Origin: Streptomyces sp. SID9727 | GTDB lineage: Bacteria > Actinomycetota > Actinomycetes > Streptomycetales > Streptomycetaceae | Assembly (NCBI RefSeq): GCF_010550605.1 | Contig: NZ_JAAGNI010000136.1 | Span: 124,001-188,000 of the forward strand | Reading direction: 5' to 3' | DNA length: 64,000 bases | In this document: one piece after another, positions 41,712 to 50,835 of the stretch | Layout of the letters: every line of letters begins with the position of its first letter | Numbering within the stretch: position 1 is the first letter of the stretch | The notes under the pieces: model-generated | Seen by the model: only the letters and a program-made list of their open reading frames with translations | The model's database searches: none | Told to the model about the DNA's origin: nothing | Made by a program: the position numbers and the translations under genes

Positions 41712-43373
41712 ATGAGGGATGAAGCGGGTGCAGCAGACCCTTTGATCACCGGGGCCGAGATCGCACGCATCGCAGGCGTCACGCGAGCTGCCGTGTCGAA
41801 CTGGAGGCGCCGCCACACGGACTTCCCCGCCCCGGCGGGAGGCAGTCCGGGCACGCCGCTGTTCTCCCTTGCCGACGTACGGACATGGCTGGCAACCCAG
41901 CGGAAGAGCCACGACGTCTCCGACGAGGTCCGGCTCTGGCAGGCGCTCCGCGCGTCGTTCGGCGATGACATGATCGGCGGCCTGGCTTCGGTCGCCGAGT
42001 TCCTCTCGACGGGAAATCCGTCCGGTCTCGATTCCGCGGCAGCCGCGCTCGTCACCTCGTTGGCAAAGAACGCCTCCACGGCCCACGCGGTCGACGGACT
42101 TGTCGAGCGCTTCCAGGACTCGGCCCGCCGCAGCGGCTCTGACCAGGTGTCCTCCGCACGGGTCACCCGGGCGGTTGTCCACTTCGCGGGCCGGGTCACT
42201 GATGGCGCTACCGTCTTCGACCCAGCCTGCGGTATCGGGGTCCTTCTCATGGCCGTGGGAGACGCCGACGGTACGGTCGTTCGCGGGCAGGAGATCGACC
42301 CGGCAGCAGCGCGATTCGCCGGCCTTCGAGCCGAGTTGACCGGCCGAACCGATGCGGTGATCCAAGCGGGTGACTCACTGCGGGCGGATGCCTGGCCCTC
42401 GCTCCGCGCCGATCTCGTCGTCTGCGAACCGCCTGCCTCCGGCCCCGACTGGGGGCGTGAGGAGCTGCTCCTCGACGCGCGTTGGGAGCTCGGTACGCCC
42501 TCCAAGGCCGAGGGGGAACTGGCCTGGCTCCAACACTGCTACGCCCACACCGCCCCCGGGGGTCGCACGGTGATCGTCATGCCGGCCTCCACGGCCTACC
42601 GCAAGGCGGGGCGCCGGATCCGGGCAGAGCTCGTGCGGCGGGGAATCCTCGTCCAGGTCGTCGCACTGCCTGGCGGAGTCGCCTCCTCGCACTCCGTCCC
42701 CGTACTGCTCTGGACCCTCCGCCGCCCAAAGCCGGACGACGCGGCTCCGTCGCACGTGCGCATGATCGACCTGACAGGCAACGAGCCGGACGGACCACTG
42801 GAACCCATCGGTGACCAGATCGTCGACGTCCCCCTCATCGACCTTCTCGACGAGACCGTCGATCTCACTCCGGGCCATCACGTCCACCGTTCCGCCCATG
42901 ACTTCCGAGCGGAGTACCAGTCCCTGCGCGAACAGATCGAGCAGCAACTCCATGCGCTGGGTGCCCTCCTGCCCGCTCTGCGAGAGGGGGCAGGAGAGGA
43001 CTCTCTGGACACGGCCACGGTCAGCCTCGCTGAACTGTCCCGGGCGGGTCTGATCGAGACGGATGCCGGCGGCCCCCATTCGACGAGTCCTCAACTCGAT
43101 ACGGACTACCTGCGCGGCTTTCTTCAGAGCGTGTCAAATGTCCGTCGCTCGACCAGCGCCAGCGGTACGCATCGGGTGGACGCGCGAGCGGCACGCATCC
43201 CGCAGATGGCGGTCGCCGACCAGCGTCGCTACGGAGCGGTCTTCCGCACACTCCAGGAGTTCGAGGAGCGCGTAACGAAGCTGGCGGAACTGGGGCAGAG
43301 GACGGCCTCTCTGGCCAGGGACGGACTGACCAGCGGCGCCCTCGTCCCCCATGCGGGCGACTCAGGCGAGTGA
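41712..43373 (+). CDS. HTH-bearing N6-DNA-methyltransferase-like protein with degenerate motif IV, 553 aa
   Basis: Residues about 11-62 form a helix-turn-helix (ITGAEIARIAGVTRAAVSNW, then FSLADVRTWL). The SAM-binding motif I is intact as FDPACGIGVLLMA (169-181), as in HsdM-type enzymes. The catalytic NPPY/F motif is replaced by EPPA (239-242), so base methylation is doubtful. The C-terminal 170 residues are coiled-coil-like. It converges on the UvrD-type gene with a 12-base gap and shares its operator with the six-gene operon. It may be a catalytically dead specificity or regulatory subunit, or a methylase with an unusual motif. Confidence 0.78.
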   Translation: MRDEAGAADPLITGAEIARIAGVTRAAVSNWRRRHTDFPAPAGGSPGTPLFSLADVRTWLATQRKSHDVSDEVRLWQALRASFGDDMIGGLASVAEFLSTGNPSGLDSAAAALVTSLAKNASTAHAVDGLVERFQDSARRSGSDQVSSARVTRAVVHFAGRVTDGATVFDPACGIGVLLMAVGDADGTVVRGQEIDPAAARFAGLRAELTGRTDAVIQAGDSLRADAWPSLRADLVVCEPPASGPDWGREELLLDARWELGTPSKAEGELAWLQHCYAHTAPGGRTVIVMPASTAYRKAGRRIRAELVRRGILVQVVALPGGVASSHSVPVLLWTLRRPKPDDAAPSHVRMIDLTGNEPDGPLEPIGDQIVDVPLIDLLDETVDLTPGHHVHRSAHDFRAEYQSLREQIEQQLHALGALLPALREGAGEDSLDTATVSLAELSRAGLIETDAGGPHSTSPQLDTDYLRGFLQSVSNVRRSTSASGTHRVDARAARIPQMAVADQRRYGAVFRTLQEFEERVTKLAELGQRTASLARDGLTSGALVPHAGDSGE

Positions 43374-43385
43374 CAGGCCGACCGG

Positions 43386-45542
43386 TCAGGTGAGTTCGGC
43401 GGCCAGGGGAACGAACGGGCTGGGCTTTCCGCTCCAGGACACGTGCAGCGCTTCTCGGGCCCGTGTGCAGGCAACGAAGAGCAGGCACCGTTCGCGCAGC
43501 AGATCGGTCGCGTGCTGCAGTCTGTCCGTCGCCGCCGCGGTGACCTCGCGGGCGAAGGGAAGCGCGCCGTCGGAGACGCCGAGTACACCGACGCCCCGGA
43601 ACTCCAGCCCTTTCATCGCGTGCATCGTCGCAAGGCGCACTCCTGCCGCTCCCGCCCCCGGCGCCTCCTTGACCCGGACCACGGGAATGCCCCGAGCCGC
43701 GAGCCTGTCGTACACCTTGTCCAGGAGCAGGTGGAACCGGGCACACACCCCGATCTCCTCGGCACGCATGCCCTGGCCGATCCACTCCTCGATCCGCTCG
43801 ACGATCGCGTCCGCCTCAGCCTGTTCGGTGGCGTGTCCTATGACATGAGGCCGGCCTCCACGGAGGAGGGAACGGTAGCCGAGGAGGGTGTCCACACCGT
43901 CCCCGCCGAGATCCTCGACAGCCACGTCGTTCAGGATGCCGGTGGACCAGCTCAGGATCTCCTCCGTGCTGCGGTAGTTGACCCTCAGCCGACTGCTCCG
44001 GCCTGTCACCCCGATCCCCAGTGAGCTCAGGCTGACCCGGGAGTCGTAGATCCGCTGATGGGGGTCACCGGTGATGAAGAGGTCATCGGGTCCGCGCCGT
44101 ACAGCGGCCCTCAGTACACGCCACTGGGCCGGATGCAGGTCCTGCGCCTCGTCGACGACCACGTGGTGGTAGTCATGACCGTCCGAGGCGTGTCGCGCCG
44201 CCAGTAGCCGTGCCGCCTCGGCGCAGACTTCGAGGTGGGTGCGGCCGCCTCGGGCGGAGAGTTCGGACCGGAAGAGCTCGATCGCCTCCCAGACCCGCTC
44301 TCGCTGGGCTACGGGCAGCGCCGAGCCGCGTCCTTTGCGCGCCGCGCCCCGGTAGGCGTCGAGCGTGCCGATGTCCTGGGCGAGTACGACGTGGCGATAT
44401 TCCTGGGCGAGGAACCGCTCCGGCCACGGAAGGCCGAGACGTTTGCCGACCCGCTGCCAGATCTGCCGCTCCTCACGGTCTCCGACGAGGGACGGCGTCC
44501 GGCCGCCGGCTGCATGAAGGACTCGATGCGCGTAGGCGTTCACCGTCGTCACGTCGACCCTGCGAAGCTGCGCCTCATCGCCGTCGAGCAGCAGCGCGAG
44601 ATTCTCGCGCAGGCTCGCCGCGAGCGCGTTGGTGTACGTGGTGAGCAGGACCCGGCTGTCCTCGGAGCGGGACAGCAGGTGCTTGACACGATGCAGGGCG
44701 ACAACGGTCTTGCCTGTGCCCGGGCCTCCGGTCACCTGGGCCGGTCCGCCGTAGGACACGCGGTAGGCGACGCGCCGCTGGGAGGGGTGGAGGAAGATCC
44801 GCCAAGCGGCGAAGGGCTTCTCCAGGATCTCGGCCAGCTCGTCCGGCCCGGTCACGAGCGTGATGCGGCTTCTGGTGCGGAGGATCGCCGACGCGAGGTC
44901 GTCCGCGGGGTTCTCAGGAACGTCGGCGGGCCGCCGTGCGGTGACGACATCGCGGTAGACCTCTTCCGGGCTGAAACCCTCCGCGAGGAACTGGAGGACT
45001 TCGAACTGGTCCTCGGGAAGCAGGGTGCCGAACGCGTCCAGCTGTGCCTGATCCGTGATCGTGCGCACGGCACGCAACACCTGGACATCGATACCGAGTT
45101 CCCGCAGCACGGTGTCCGAGTGGGAGGCGAAGAGCAGGACGGGGGCCGCAGCCGCCGCCCGCTCCAGGGCCGGCGTCAGTTGCTCGATGGCGACGACGTT
45201 GCGGACCTCCAGGCCGCGGGTGGCGGTGTTGACCGTGTAGAGCCGCTTAGCCGCCCAGCTGTAGGCGTCGTCGTGCGGCACGACGTTGACGAGGAGGAAG
45301 ACATCGCTGCCGTCGTCCGGGGCGAGGACCACTCCCCGCCAGAAGTCGTTGATCCGGATGGTCCTCATCCGTGGATCGCGCGCCTTGTCCACCGACTCCA
45401 GGTGAAGCCCCTTGTCGGCGTACAGTTCCGCGACAGTGAGGTGCTGGAACTTGGCCATCGCCTTGCGCACTCCGGCTTTGACGGGCTTCTCCAGCACGTC
45501 GTAGCTCTCCCAGAAGCTGTTCGCGAAGGCGAGCTGGGGCAC
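43386..45542 (-). CDS. UvrD/Rep-type helicase with RelE-like N-terminal domain, 718 aa
   Basis: The ATPase motifs are GGPGTGKT (272-279), VVVDEAQDLHP (about 461-471), GDPHQRIYDSR, MHAMKGLEFRGV and LLFVACTRAREAL, as in superfamily 1A helicases. Residues 1-105 (SFWESYDVLEKPVKAGV, TIRINDFWRGVVLAPDD, DAYSWAAKRLYTVN) look like a RelE/ParE-type fold, an arrangement seen in other actinobacterial UvrD-like proteins. AAGGAG lies six bases before the GTG. As the last gene of the operon it would translocate along or unwind DNA for the McrBC complex, as GajB does for GajA. Confidence 0.85.
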   Translation of the reverse strand: MPQLAFANSFWESYDVLEKPVKAGVRKAMAKFQHLTVAELYADKGLHLESVDKARDPRMRTIRINDFWRGVVLAPDDGSDVFLLVNVVPHDDAYSWAAKRLYTVNTATRGLEVRNVVAIEQLTPALERAAAAAPVLLFASHSDTVLRELGIDVQVLRAVRTITDQAQLDAFGTLLPEDQFEVLQFLAEGFSPEEVYRDVVTARRPADVPENPADDLASAILRTRSRITLVTGPDELAEILEKPFAAWRIFLHPSQRRVAYRVSYGGPAQVTGGPGTGKTVVALHRVKHLLSRSEDSRVLLTTYTNALAASLRENLALLLDGDEAQLRRVDVTTVNAYAHRVLHAAGGRTPSLVGDREERQIWQRVGKRLGLPWPERFLAQEYRHVVLAQDIGTLDAYRGAARKGRGSALPVAQRERVWEAIELFRSELSARGGRTHLEVCAEAARLLAARHASDGHDYHHVVVDEAQDLHPAQWRVLRAAVRRGPDDLFITGDPHQRIYDSRVSLSSLGIGVTGRSSRLRVNYRSTEEILSWSTGILNDVAVEDLGGDGVDTLLGYRSLLRGGRPHVIGHATEQAEADAIVERIEEWIGQGMRAEEIGVCARFHLLLDKVYDRLAARGIPVVRVKEAPGAGAAGVRLATMHAMKGLEFRGVGVLGVSDGALPFAREVTAAATDRLQHATDLLRERCLLFVACTRAREALHVSWSGKPSPFVPLAAELT

Positions 45543-45586
45543 GGTGGGCTCCTTACCTCGTGGCGTGCGGCGCGACCGAAACGATC

Positions 45587-46801
45587 TTAGGGGGATGCGG
45601 GTTCCGCGCCCCTGGCCATCAGGCGGGCGAGGTCCCGGACCGTCCCGAGCAGTTCCGCCGGCGGCCCTTCCAGGTCCAGGACGTGCTGGTGGATGACGAT
45701 CCCCGCGTTCCGGACACGGTGGGAGGCGTGAAGCGCGCCGCCCCTGGCGTAGATCAGATGCCCCTCGGGAAGACCCAGCGCCGTGCAGTAGGCGAGCATC
45801 TGGTAGAGGTCGGCGTCGGGAAAACCGTCGGGCTTCCGCGCCTTGTACTTGGCGTCGGCCACGTTCAGCGGGCGGCCGTCGTCCCCGTACCGGAGGAGAT
45901 CCGGCCTCATGCGGATGGTCCCGTCCGCGTCGAGATGCACTCCCTTGGCCTGGAGCGCGCAGTGTCCGCCATACGCGGCGAGGGCCTCACGCAGGGCTAT
46001 GCAGACGAAGTCCTCGAAGAGTTTGTTCATGTCGAGTAGGAATCCGTCGACGGTGACGTCACCCGGCAGGTGCTCGGGCGACTCGCGGCGCAGGACGGTC
46101 TCCGCCAGCCGCAGCGCGGGCTGGTAGCGGAGGTTCAGACGGCTCGGCCGCCACCGGGGCGGAGAGGCGCCGCGCAGCAGGGGCTCGGCGTCGATGAGCC
46201 GGGCCCGTTGGTGCTGGAGGGACCGCCGTACTCCGGCCGGGACGTGGGGCAGGCTCAGCAGCCGCTCGGTCGCCGCCCGCAACAGCCGGTTCTCGGGGAT
46301 GTCGGTGGTGTACTCGTCGTAGGCCACTTCCAGGGGAAACAGCCGTCCGTGGCGACGGCGCACCTGGTCGGTCTCCCTGAGCCGACCGCGAAGGACAGGG
46401 GACGCCTCTTCCGTATGCCGGTACCCCTGCAGCACTCCTTGCCTCAGGGCTCGCTCCTGCGCCCTCTCGTAGGTCTGGGAGAAGAAGGGAACCAGTTCCG
46501 TGTGCGCCGACACCTCCACCGTGCCCTCTTGGTGGATCCGCGGGTTCAGGGTGTACCCCAGGAGGAAGAACAGATGGGCGATCGGCACCTTCGGGGTGAT
46601 CCTCAGGGTGACGGGGTCCTCCCCCGGGGCCCTGACCACGAAGGCTCCGACCTTGCTCCCCGCGCGCAGCCGCCACCCCCCGGTCCGGTACGGGTCGGGC
46701 GCCGCGTCCACGATCCGGGAGGCGGCGAGTGCCCGGCCGATGGCCGCCGGCAGGTCATGGGTGGTGTGCGGGGCGTGTTCGACGAGCTGGATGCCGGTCA
46801 C
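45587..46801 (-). CDS. mcrC: McrC-like nuclease subunit, 404 aa
   Basis: The N-terminal part (residues 1-110) is beta-rich and contains LRITPKVPIAHLFFLLGYT, typical of McrC. The PD-(D/E)xK nuclease residues are D301 in RMRPDLL and D316-K318 in VADAKYK. Downstream residues YQMLAYC and HLIYARGG match the family. It overlaps the McrB stop by GTGA, the usual coupling. McrC is the endonuclease that cuts when stimulated by McrB translocation on modified DNA. Confidence 0.9.
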   Translation of the reverse strand: MTGIQLVEHAPHTTHDLPAAIGRALAASRIVDAAPDPYRTGGWRLRAGSKVGAFVVRAPGEDPVTLRITPKVPIAHLFFLLGYTLNPRIHQEGTVEVSAHTELVPFFSQTYERAQERALRQGVLQGYRHTEEASPVLRGRLRETDQVRRRHGRLFPLEVAYDEYTTDIPENRLLRAATERLLSLPHVPAGVRRSLQHQRARLIDAEPLLRGASPPRWRPSRLNLRYQPALRLAETVLRRESPEHLPGDVTVDGFLLDMNKLFEDFVCIALREALAAYGGHCALQAKGVHLDADGTIRMRPDLLRYGDDGRPLNVADAKYKARKPDGFPDADLYQMLAYCTALGLPEGHLIYARGGALHASHRVRNAGIVIHQHVLDLEGPPAELLGTVRDLARLMARGAEPASP

Positions 46802-48660
46802 GCGTCGGGCTCACCCGGGCCGGCAGCCGGTGCGATGTTCGCGCGAAGGGCTTCGAGACCGTAGGTCTTGGCAACGTCGATTCCCTCTCCGTAGTGATGC
46901 TCCTCCAGGAGCGGAAGGATCTTGGTGCGCCAGGTGCGGTCGAGGCCGCCTTCCCGGTAGACCGCCTTCTTCATCAGGTACGAGGGGCCGATACGGAAAT
47001 CGGGGTCGTCGATGCGGGAGTTGAGCGCGTCCAGCAGGTCCGCCGGCTCGGGGCCGCGGTCCTGGGCGGCGAGCCAGCGGCGCAGCAGCCCCTGGGTGGG
47101 CTCGGTACGCGGCGAGAGCTCCACGAAGGCGAAGCGCCGTCGCATAGCCGCGTCGACAAGGGCGATGGAGCGGTCGGCGGTGTTCATCGTGCCGATGACG
47201 AAGAGATTGGGCGGGAGGGCGAAGTCGTCGCCCGAGTAAGTCAGGCGGACCGACTTGTTCCGGTACTCCAGGAGGAAGTAGAGCTCTCCGAAGACCTTGG
47301 CCAGATTCGCACGATTGATCTCGTCGATGATCAGGAAGTGCGGGATGTGGCGGTTTCCTTCGCGGGAGGCGAGGTCGGCGAGCTCCCGCAGCGGGCCCGC
47401 CGTCAGCCGGAAGGCGACCTCCCGGGTGTCGGGGTCCTCCTTCGGCCGGAACCCTTCGAAGAAGTCCTCGTACGCGTACGACGGATGGAACTGCACCAGC
47501 TTGACCCGTTCGGGCCCGCCTCCGAGGAACTCGGCGAGTTTGAGGGCCAGGTGGGTCTTGCCCGTGCCCGGCGGTCCGTAGAGCACCAGCTGCCGTTCGT
47601 CCCAGAGGAGGTCCTTCACCTCGCGCAGCCACTCCACGTCGTGGACGAGCAGTTCGTCGGCGAGGGCCTGGCCCGGCTCGGGAAGCTCCAGCTCACGCCG
47701 GGCCGCGAGGGCCGGGACGGTCTCGCTCGGGTCGCGTTCCCGGGACACGGCCTCGTCGGCGAGCTCCTCGTCGGTACGGCCGAGTCCGTCGATGAGGGCC
47801 TGCACGGAGGTGAGGTCGACGACGTCGTGCTGCGCCGAGAGCTTCTGCTGGAGTTCCTCGGGAAGCTCGTCGTAGGCGTACCCGCTGCTCTGCCAGTCGA
47901 CGGGGCGGCGCAGGTTGGAGCGGCCGCCTTCGGAGGCGGTCTGCTCGACCGTTCCGGTGATCTCACCCACGTACAGGCGGCCCCCCGAGATGCCGCACAC
48001 CGTGTCGCCCGGCTTCATCCAGGAGAGGAACGCGTACAGCTCGTCGACGAGCTCCAGCTTCTGGTTGTAGGTCGCCGTCGTCCCGTAGTCCTCCTCGACG
48101 AACGCTCTCAGCCGCTCCTTGCTCGCCCCCTGCGCCACTCCCTGGCGCAGCCGCGAGGCCGACAGCGTGACCCTGCCCTCGGGAAGCCAGAGGCGGTGGA
48201 CGAGGTCACTGCCCGCCACGTTCGAGCCGCGTACGAGCCAGGCACGGTTGGGCCCGGAACGCATGCCCTCCATGAAGTCGGACAGCGGTGTGCCCGCCTC
48301 GGTGCGCCACTCCTCCCAGCCGTTGCGCGGGGCTCCGACGAGTATCTCGGCGGCGGCGGACGGCGATCCGCACTCGACGTCAGCGGTCAGCTCCAGCCAG
48401 CCGGGCCAGCGGTCGGACGGCGCGAGGACTCCGGCGGCTCTCAGCTCCTCGCGCCGCTTGAACGTGCCGCTGAAGTGCTTGGGGAACGAGGGCATGACGT
48501 GCTCCCGGGCCGGCGAACCGGCCCGGACCAGGAACTTGCGGCTCCCGTTGGTGCCGACGGCGTCGAGGAGGACGCCGACCGCCCGCCCGATGCCGTCCCC
48601 GCCGGGCAGCCGCAGCCGGAACTCCGGGTACTCGGCGGGGTTGCCGCTGTCCTCGTTCAC
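46798..48660 (-). CDS. mcrB: McrB-like AAA+ GTPase with extended N-terminal recognition region, 620 aa
   Basis: The motor domain has GPPGTGKT (362-369), FLIIDEINRANLAKVFGE and MNTADRSIALVDAAMRRRF, the latter being the McrB-specific GTP-binding block. Residues about 205-260 (WMKPGDTVCGISGGRLYVGEI) resemble the small beta-barrel found in modification-dependent nucleases. The first 180 residues are unlike E. coli McrB and are probably the target-recognition domain. The GTG at 48660 follows AGGAG by five bases. Together with McrC it should restrict modified invading DNA. Confidence 0.88.
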   Translation of the reverse strand: MNEDSGNPAEYPEFRLRLPGGDGIGRAVGVLLDAVGTNGSRKFLVRAGSPAREHVMPSFPKHFSGTFKRREELRAAGVLAPSDRWPGWLELTADVECGSPSAAAEILVGAPRNGWEEWRTEAGTPLSDFMEGMRSGPNRAWLVRGSNVAGSDLVHRLWLPEGRVTLSASRLRQGVAQGASKERLRAFVEEDYGTTATYNQKLELVDELYAFLSWMKPGDTVCGISGGRLYVGEITGTVEQTASEGGRSNLRRPVDWQSSGYAYDELPEELQQKLSAQHDVVDLTSVQALIDGLGRTDEELADEAVSRERDPSETVPALAARRELELPEPGQALADELLVHDVEWLREVKDLLWDERQLVLYGPPGTGKTHLALKLAEFLGGGPERVKLVQFHPSYAYEDFFEGFRPKEDPDTREVAFRLTAGPLRELADLASREGNRHIPHFLIIDEINRANLAKVFGELYFLLEYRNKSVRLTYSGDDFALPPNLFVIGTMNTADRSIALVDAAMRRRFAFVELSPRTEPTQGLLRRWLAAQDRGPEPADLLDALNSRIDDPDFRIGPSYLMKKAVYREGGLDRTWRTKILPLLEEHHYGEGIDVAKTYGLEALRANIAPAAGPGEPDA

Positions 48661-48768
48661 GCACACTCCTGGTTCACGTACGTTCCTCGTTCCGGTGAGT
48701 CCTTGGACACGGGCAGGGCATATGCCCGAAGGCCGGTGCCGAGAAGGACCTTAGCCCCGCTCCGTACC

Positions 48769-50418
48769 TCAGGTGAGGGTGTTGGTGAGGTGCGGCCCGA
48801 TGTATCCGATGAAGATCCCGTGCTCGGCGCGGGCGGCGTCGTGGTAGTGCAGGCGTGGAGCGACGGTGTTGCCGCCGCCGATCCTCACGTGCGCGCCCAT
48901 GAACAGCCGGCAGGCTGGATCCACGTGTTCCGGGACGGGGAAGGTCCGTTCCTTGCGCCAGGCGTTGTTCGTCTTCACCGTCCTGGACTCGTCGCGCACG
49001 ACCTTACGGGGCGATATCGCGTGCCTGCCGCCCGGAGCGTCCTCGCACCACTGCTTGAAGTCATGGAAGGCCGCGCCGTCGGCGGGGGCGTCGACCGAGA
49101 CGTCGGCGTAGTCCCGAAGCGCCAGCAGTGCGTCCCAGGCCATGCGGACCCAGGAGGAACCGTACGCCTGGTCGTCCAGTTCCAGGGTGATCTTCCTGGC
49201 TCCGGTGAAGTGCACGCGAGGCATCTCCTCGATCCGTTCCAGGATCTCCGCGAAGGACTCGGGGACAGCGGGACCGCCGTCGTCCGGGGCGTACGCGGCT
49301 TCGGCGGCGCCGAGGGCGAGCAGGCGCTTCTGCACGGTGACGAGCTGGACCCGGCTCTCGTGCAGTTCCCGGTACTGCTCGTCGTACTCGGCGATCAGCG
49401 TGATCTCGTCGCTCCTGGCGCGCTGGAGTTCGTTCTTCAGGTCCCTGATCTCGTCGGCCCGTACCCGCTGCTCGCGCCCGGCTTCCTCGAGGATCTCGAA
49501 GAGGGCGTGGTTCTCGTCCCTCAGCCGCTCCAGCTCGGAGCTGCCCGAGCTCTCCTTGGTACGCGCGCGCAACACGGGTACCGCGTCCAGCTCGGGCGGC
49601 AGTGGCGCCCGGGTGGCGAGGCCCTGGGGAAGCTGGGCGAGCAGGCGGCGGGCCCGGGCCGGATTCTCGGCGACGACCCGGTGCGACATGACGCGGTGGC
49701 GCTGGCCGTCGGCCGCCCAGGCCGGGTCCACACCGGGAAGGAAGGTCCGGATGCCGCCGCCGTACACCCGGTGGTACTCCATGAGCCGGTTGAAGCGGTT
49801 GTCCGCCCCGGGCGCGAGGGCGTAGAGGATGGCGAGGCCGGCCAGGGGACGGACCAGCGGGTCCAGGGTCCGCTCCAGCCAGACATCGAAGTCGGCCCCG
49901 TTCGGGGCGGTGGCCATGACGATCGGTAGACGGCGCTCCGCGTCGCACAACTCGTCGATGACGGAGTCGATGTCGGCCGCCTCGACGACCTGTGGCATCC
50001 GGGTCACGTCCGCGAGCCCGTCGCGGGCCTGGAGCACGTCCAGCAGGCTTGCCGCGAGGCGGGGGGTCTTTGCGGGCGTCGGCAACGTGTCCGGATCGTC
50101 GGGAAGGTGCTCCACGTCCAGCTGTACGCGGGTCGGCCGGCTCTCCGTCTGCCTGATCACCAGGGTCGTCTGCCAGGTGCCGTCCGGGGCGGTCTCCCGG
50201 AGGCGCCAACGCCCGTACGCCCCGCCGGTGCCGGTCGCCGAGTCGTGGTCGAGCGTGACTCCCCGGGCTATCTCGTTGCGTCCCTCCGCGAACGCCTGGA
50301 TGTCGTAGTTCTTGGGCGGTTCACGCAGCCAGTCCCGGAGCCGGGCGTCGACCTGCGCGCCGGTGCTGACGTAGTCGAGGCCGCTGGTGACGACCATGCG
50401 GTAGCGGCGTGTGTCCAT
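48769..50418 (-). CDS. Coiled-coil protein of unknown function in the McrBC operon, 549 aa
   Basis: The ATG at 50418 has AAAGGA nine bases upstream. Residues about 295-370 form a long heptad-rich coiled coil (ELERLRDENHALFEIL, LKNELQRARSDEITLI). The N-terminal third has an aromatic, beta-rich domain, and the C-terminal 100 residues include RRKVVRD-like basic patches and FMGAHVRIGGGNTVAPRLHYHD, with HYHD as a possible metal or nucleotide site. I do not recognise the family. It could scaffold the ATPase and the nuclease. Confidence 0.7.
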   Translation of the reverse strand: MDTRRYRMVVTSGLDYVSTGAQVDARLRDWLREPPKNYDIQAFAEGRNEIARGVTLDHDSATGTGGAYGRWRLRETAPDGTWQTTLVIRQTESRPTRVQLDVEHLPDDPDTLPTPAKTPRLAASLLDVLQARDGLADVTRMPQVVEAADIDSVIDELCDAERRLPIVMATAPNGADFDVWLERTLDPLVRPLAGLAILYALAPGADNRFNRLMEYHRVYGGGIRTFLPGVDPAWAADGQRHRVMSHRVVAENPARARRLLAQLPQGLATRAPLPPELDAVPVLRARTKESSGSSELERLRDENHALFEILEEAGREQRVRADEIRDLKNELQRARSDEITLIAEYDEQYRELHESRVQLVTVQKRLLALGAAEAAYAPDDGGPAVPESFAEILERIEEMPRVHFTGARKITLELDDQAYGSSWVRMAWDALLALRDYADVSVDAPADGAAFHDFKQWCEDAPGGRHAISPRKVVRDESRTVKTNNAWRKERTFPVPEHVDPACRLFMGAHVRIGGGNTVAPRLHYHDAARAEHGIFIGYIGPHLTNTLT

Positions 50419-50442
50419 GCCGTGGTCCTTTCGGTGCACCGG

Positions 50443-50835
50443 TCAGGCTTCGGTCCGCTCGGGCCCTTGGCGGAGGGCGGCGAGCAGTTCGACGACGTCG
50501 TCGTGCCAGGCCCTGACCTCGCCCGGGGTGGGCGGGAGTTCGTACGTGTGGTGGTGGCAGGCCGCGCTGAGCGCGGACCACACGGCGTACCACTGACGGG
50601 CCACGGAGCACGGGGCGTACCACTCCAGGCAGAGCGCCTTGGTACGGCCACGGCTGTGCGCCATGGCGGGACTGACCCGCCGCCAGAAGCCGTCCATGGC
50701 CTCGTCCAGGGCCAGCCGGAGCAGGGCGGCGGCGGCTCGGGCGCGGAGTCCCGGCGCGAGGGTGTGGGGAACACCGGGGGGAGGGAGGAGCAGATGACGG
50801 GCGGCCGCGGCCAGGTCGTCGGGGGTACGGGTCAT
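50443..50835 (-). CDS. Small alpha-helical protein in the McrBC operon, 130 aa
   Basis: The protein is helical, with WYAPCSVARQWYAVWSALSAACHHHTYEL as its most distinctive segment (cut here only as CSVARQWYAVW). The ATG overlaps the ATPase stop by four bases, so it is made in fixed proportion to the ATPase. No domain is recognised. It may be a small regulatory subunit of the ATPase. Confidence 0.65.
   Translation of the reverse strand: MTRTPDDLAAAARHLLLPPPGVPHTLAPGLRARAAAALLRLALDEAMDGFWRRVSPAMAHSRGRTKALCLEWYAPCSVARQWYAVWSALSAACHHHTYELPPTPGEVRAWHDDVVELLAALRQGPERTEA

Noticed and set aside
46729..49929. A 1066-codon plus-strand open frame
   Set aside because: It is the antisense shadow of the mcrC, mcrB and coiled-coil genes, whose proteins have recognisable motifs; long shadows are expected at this GC content.
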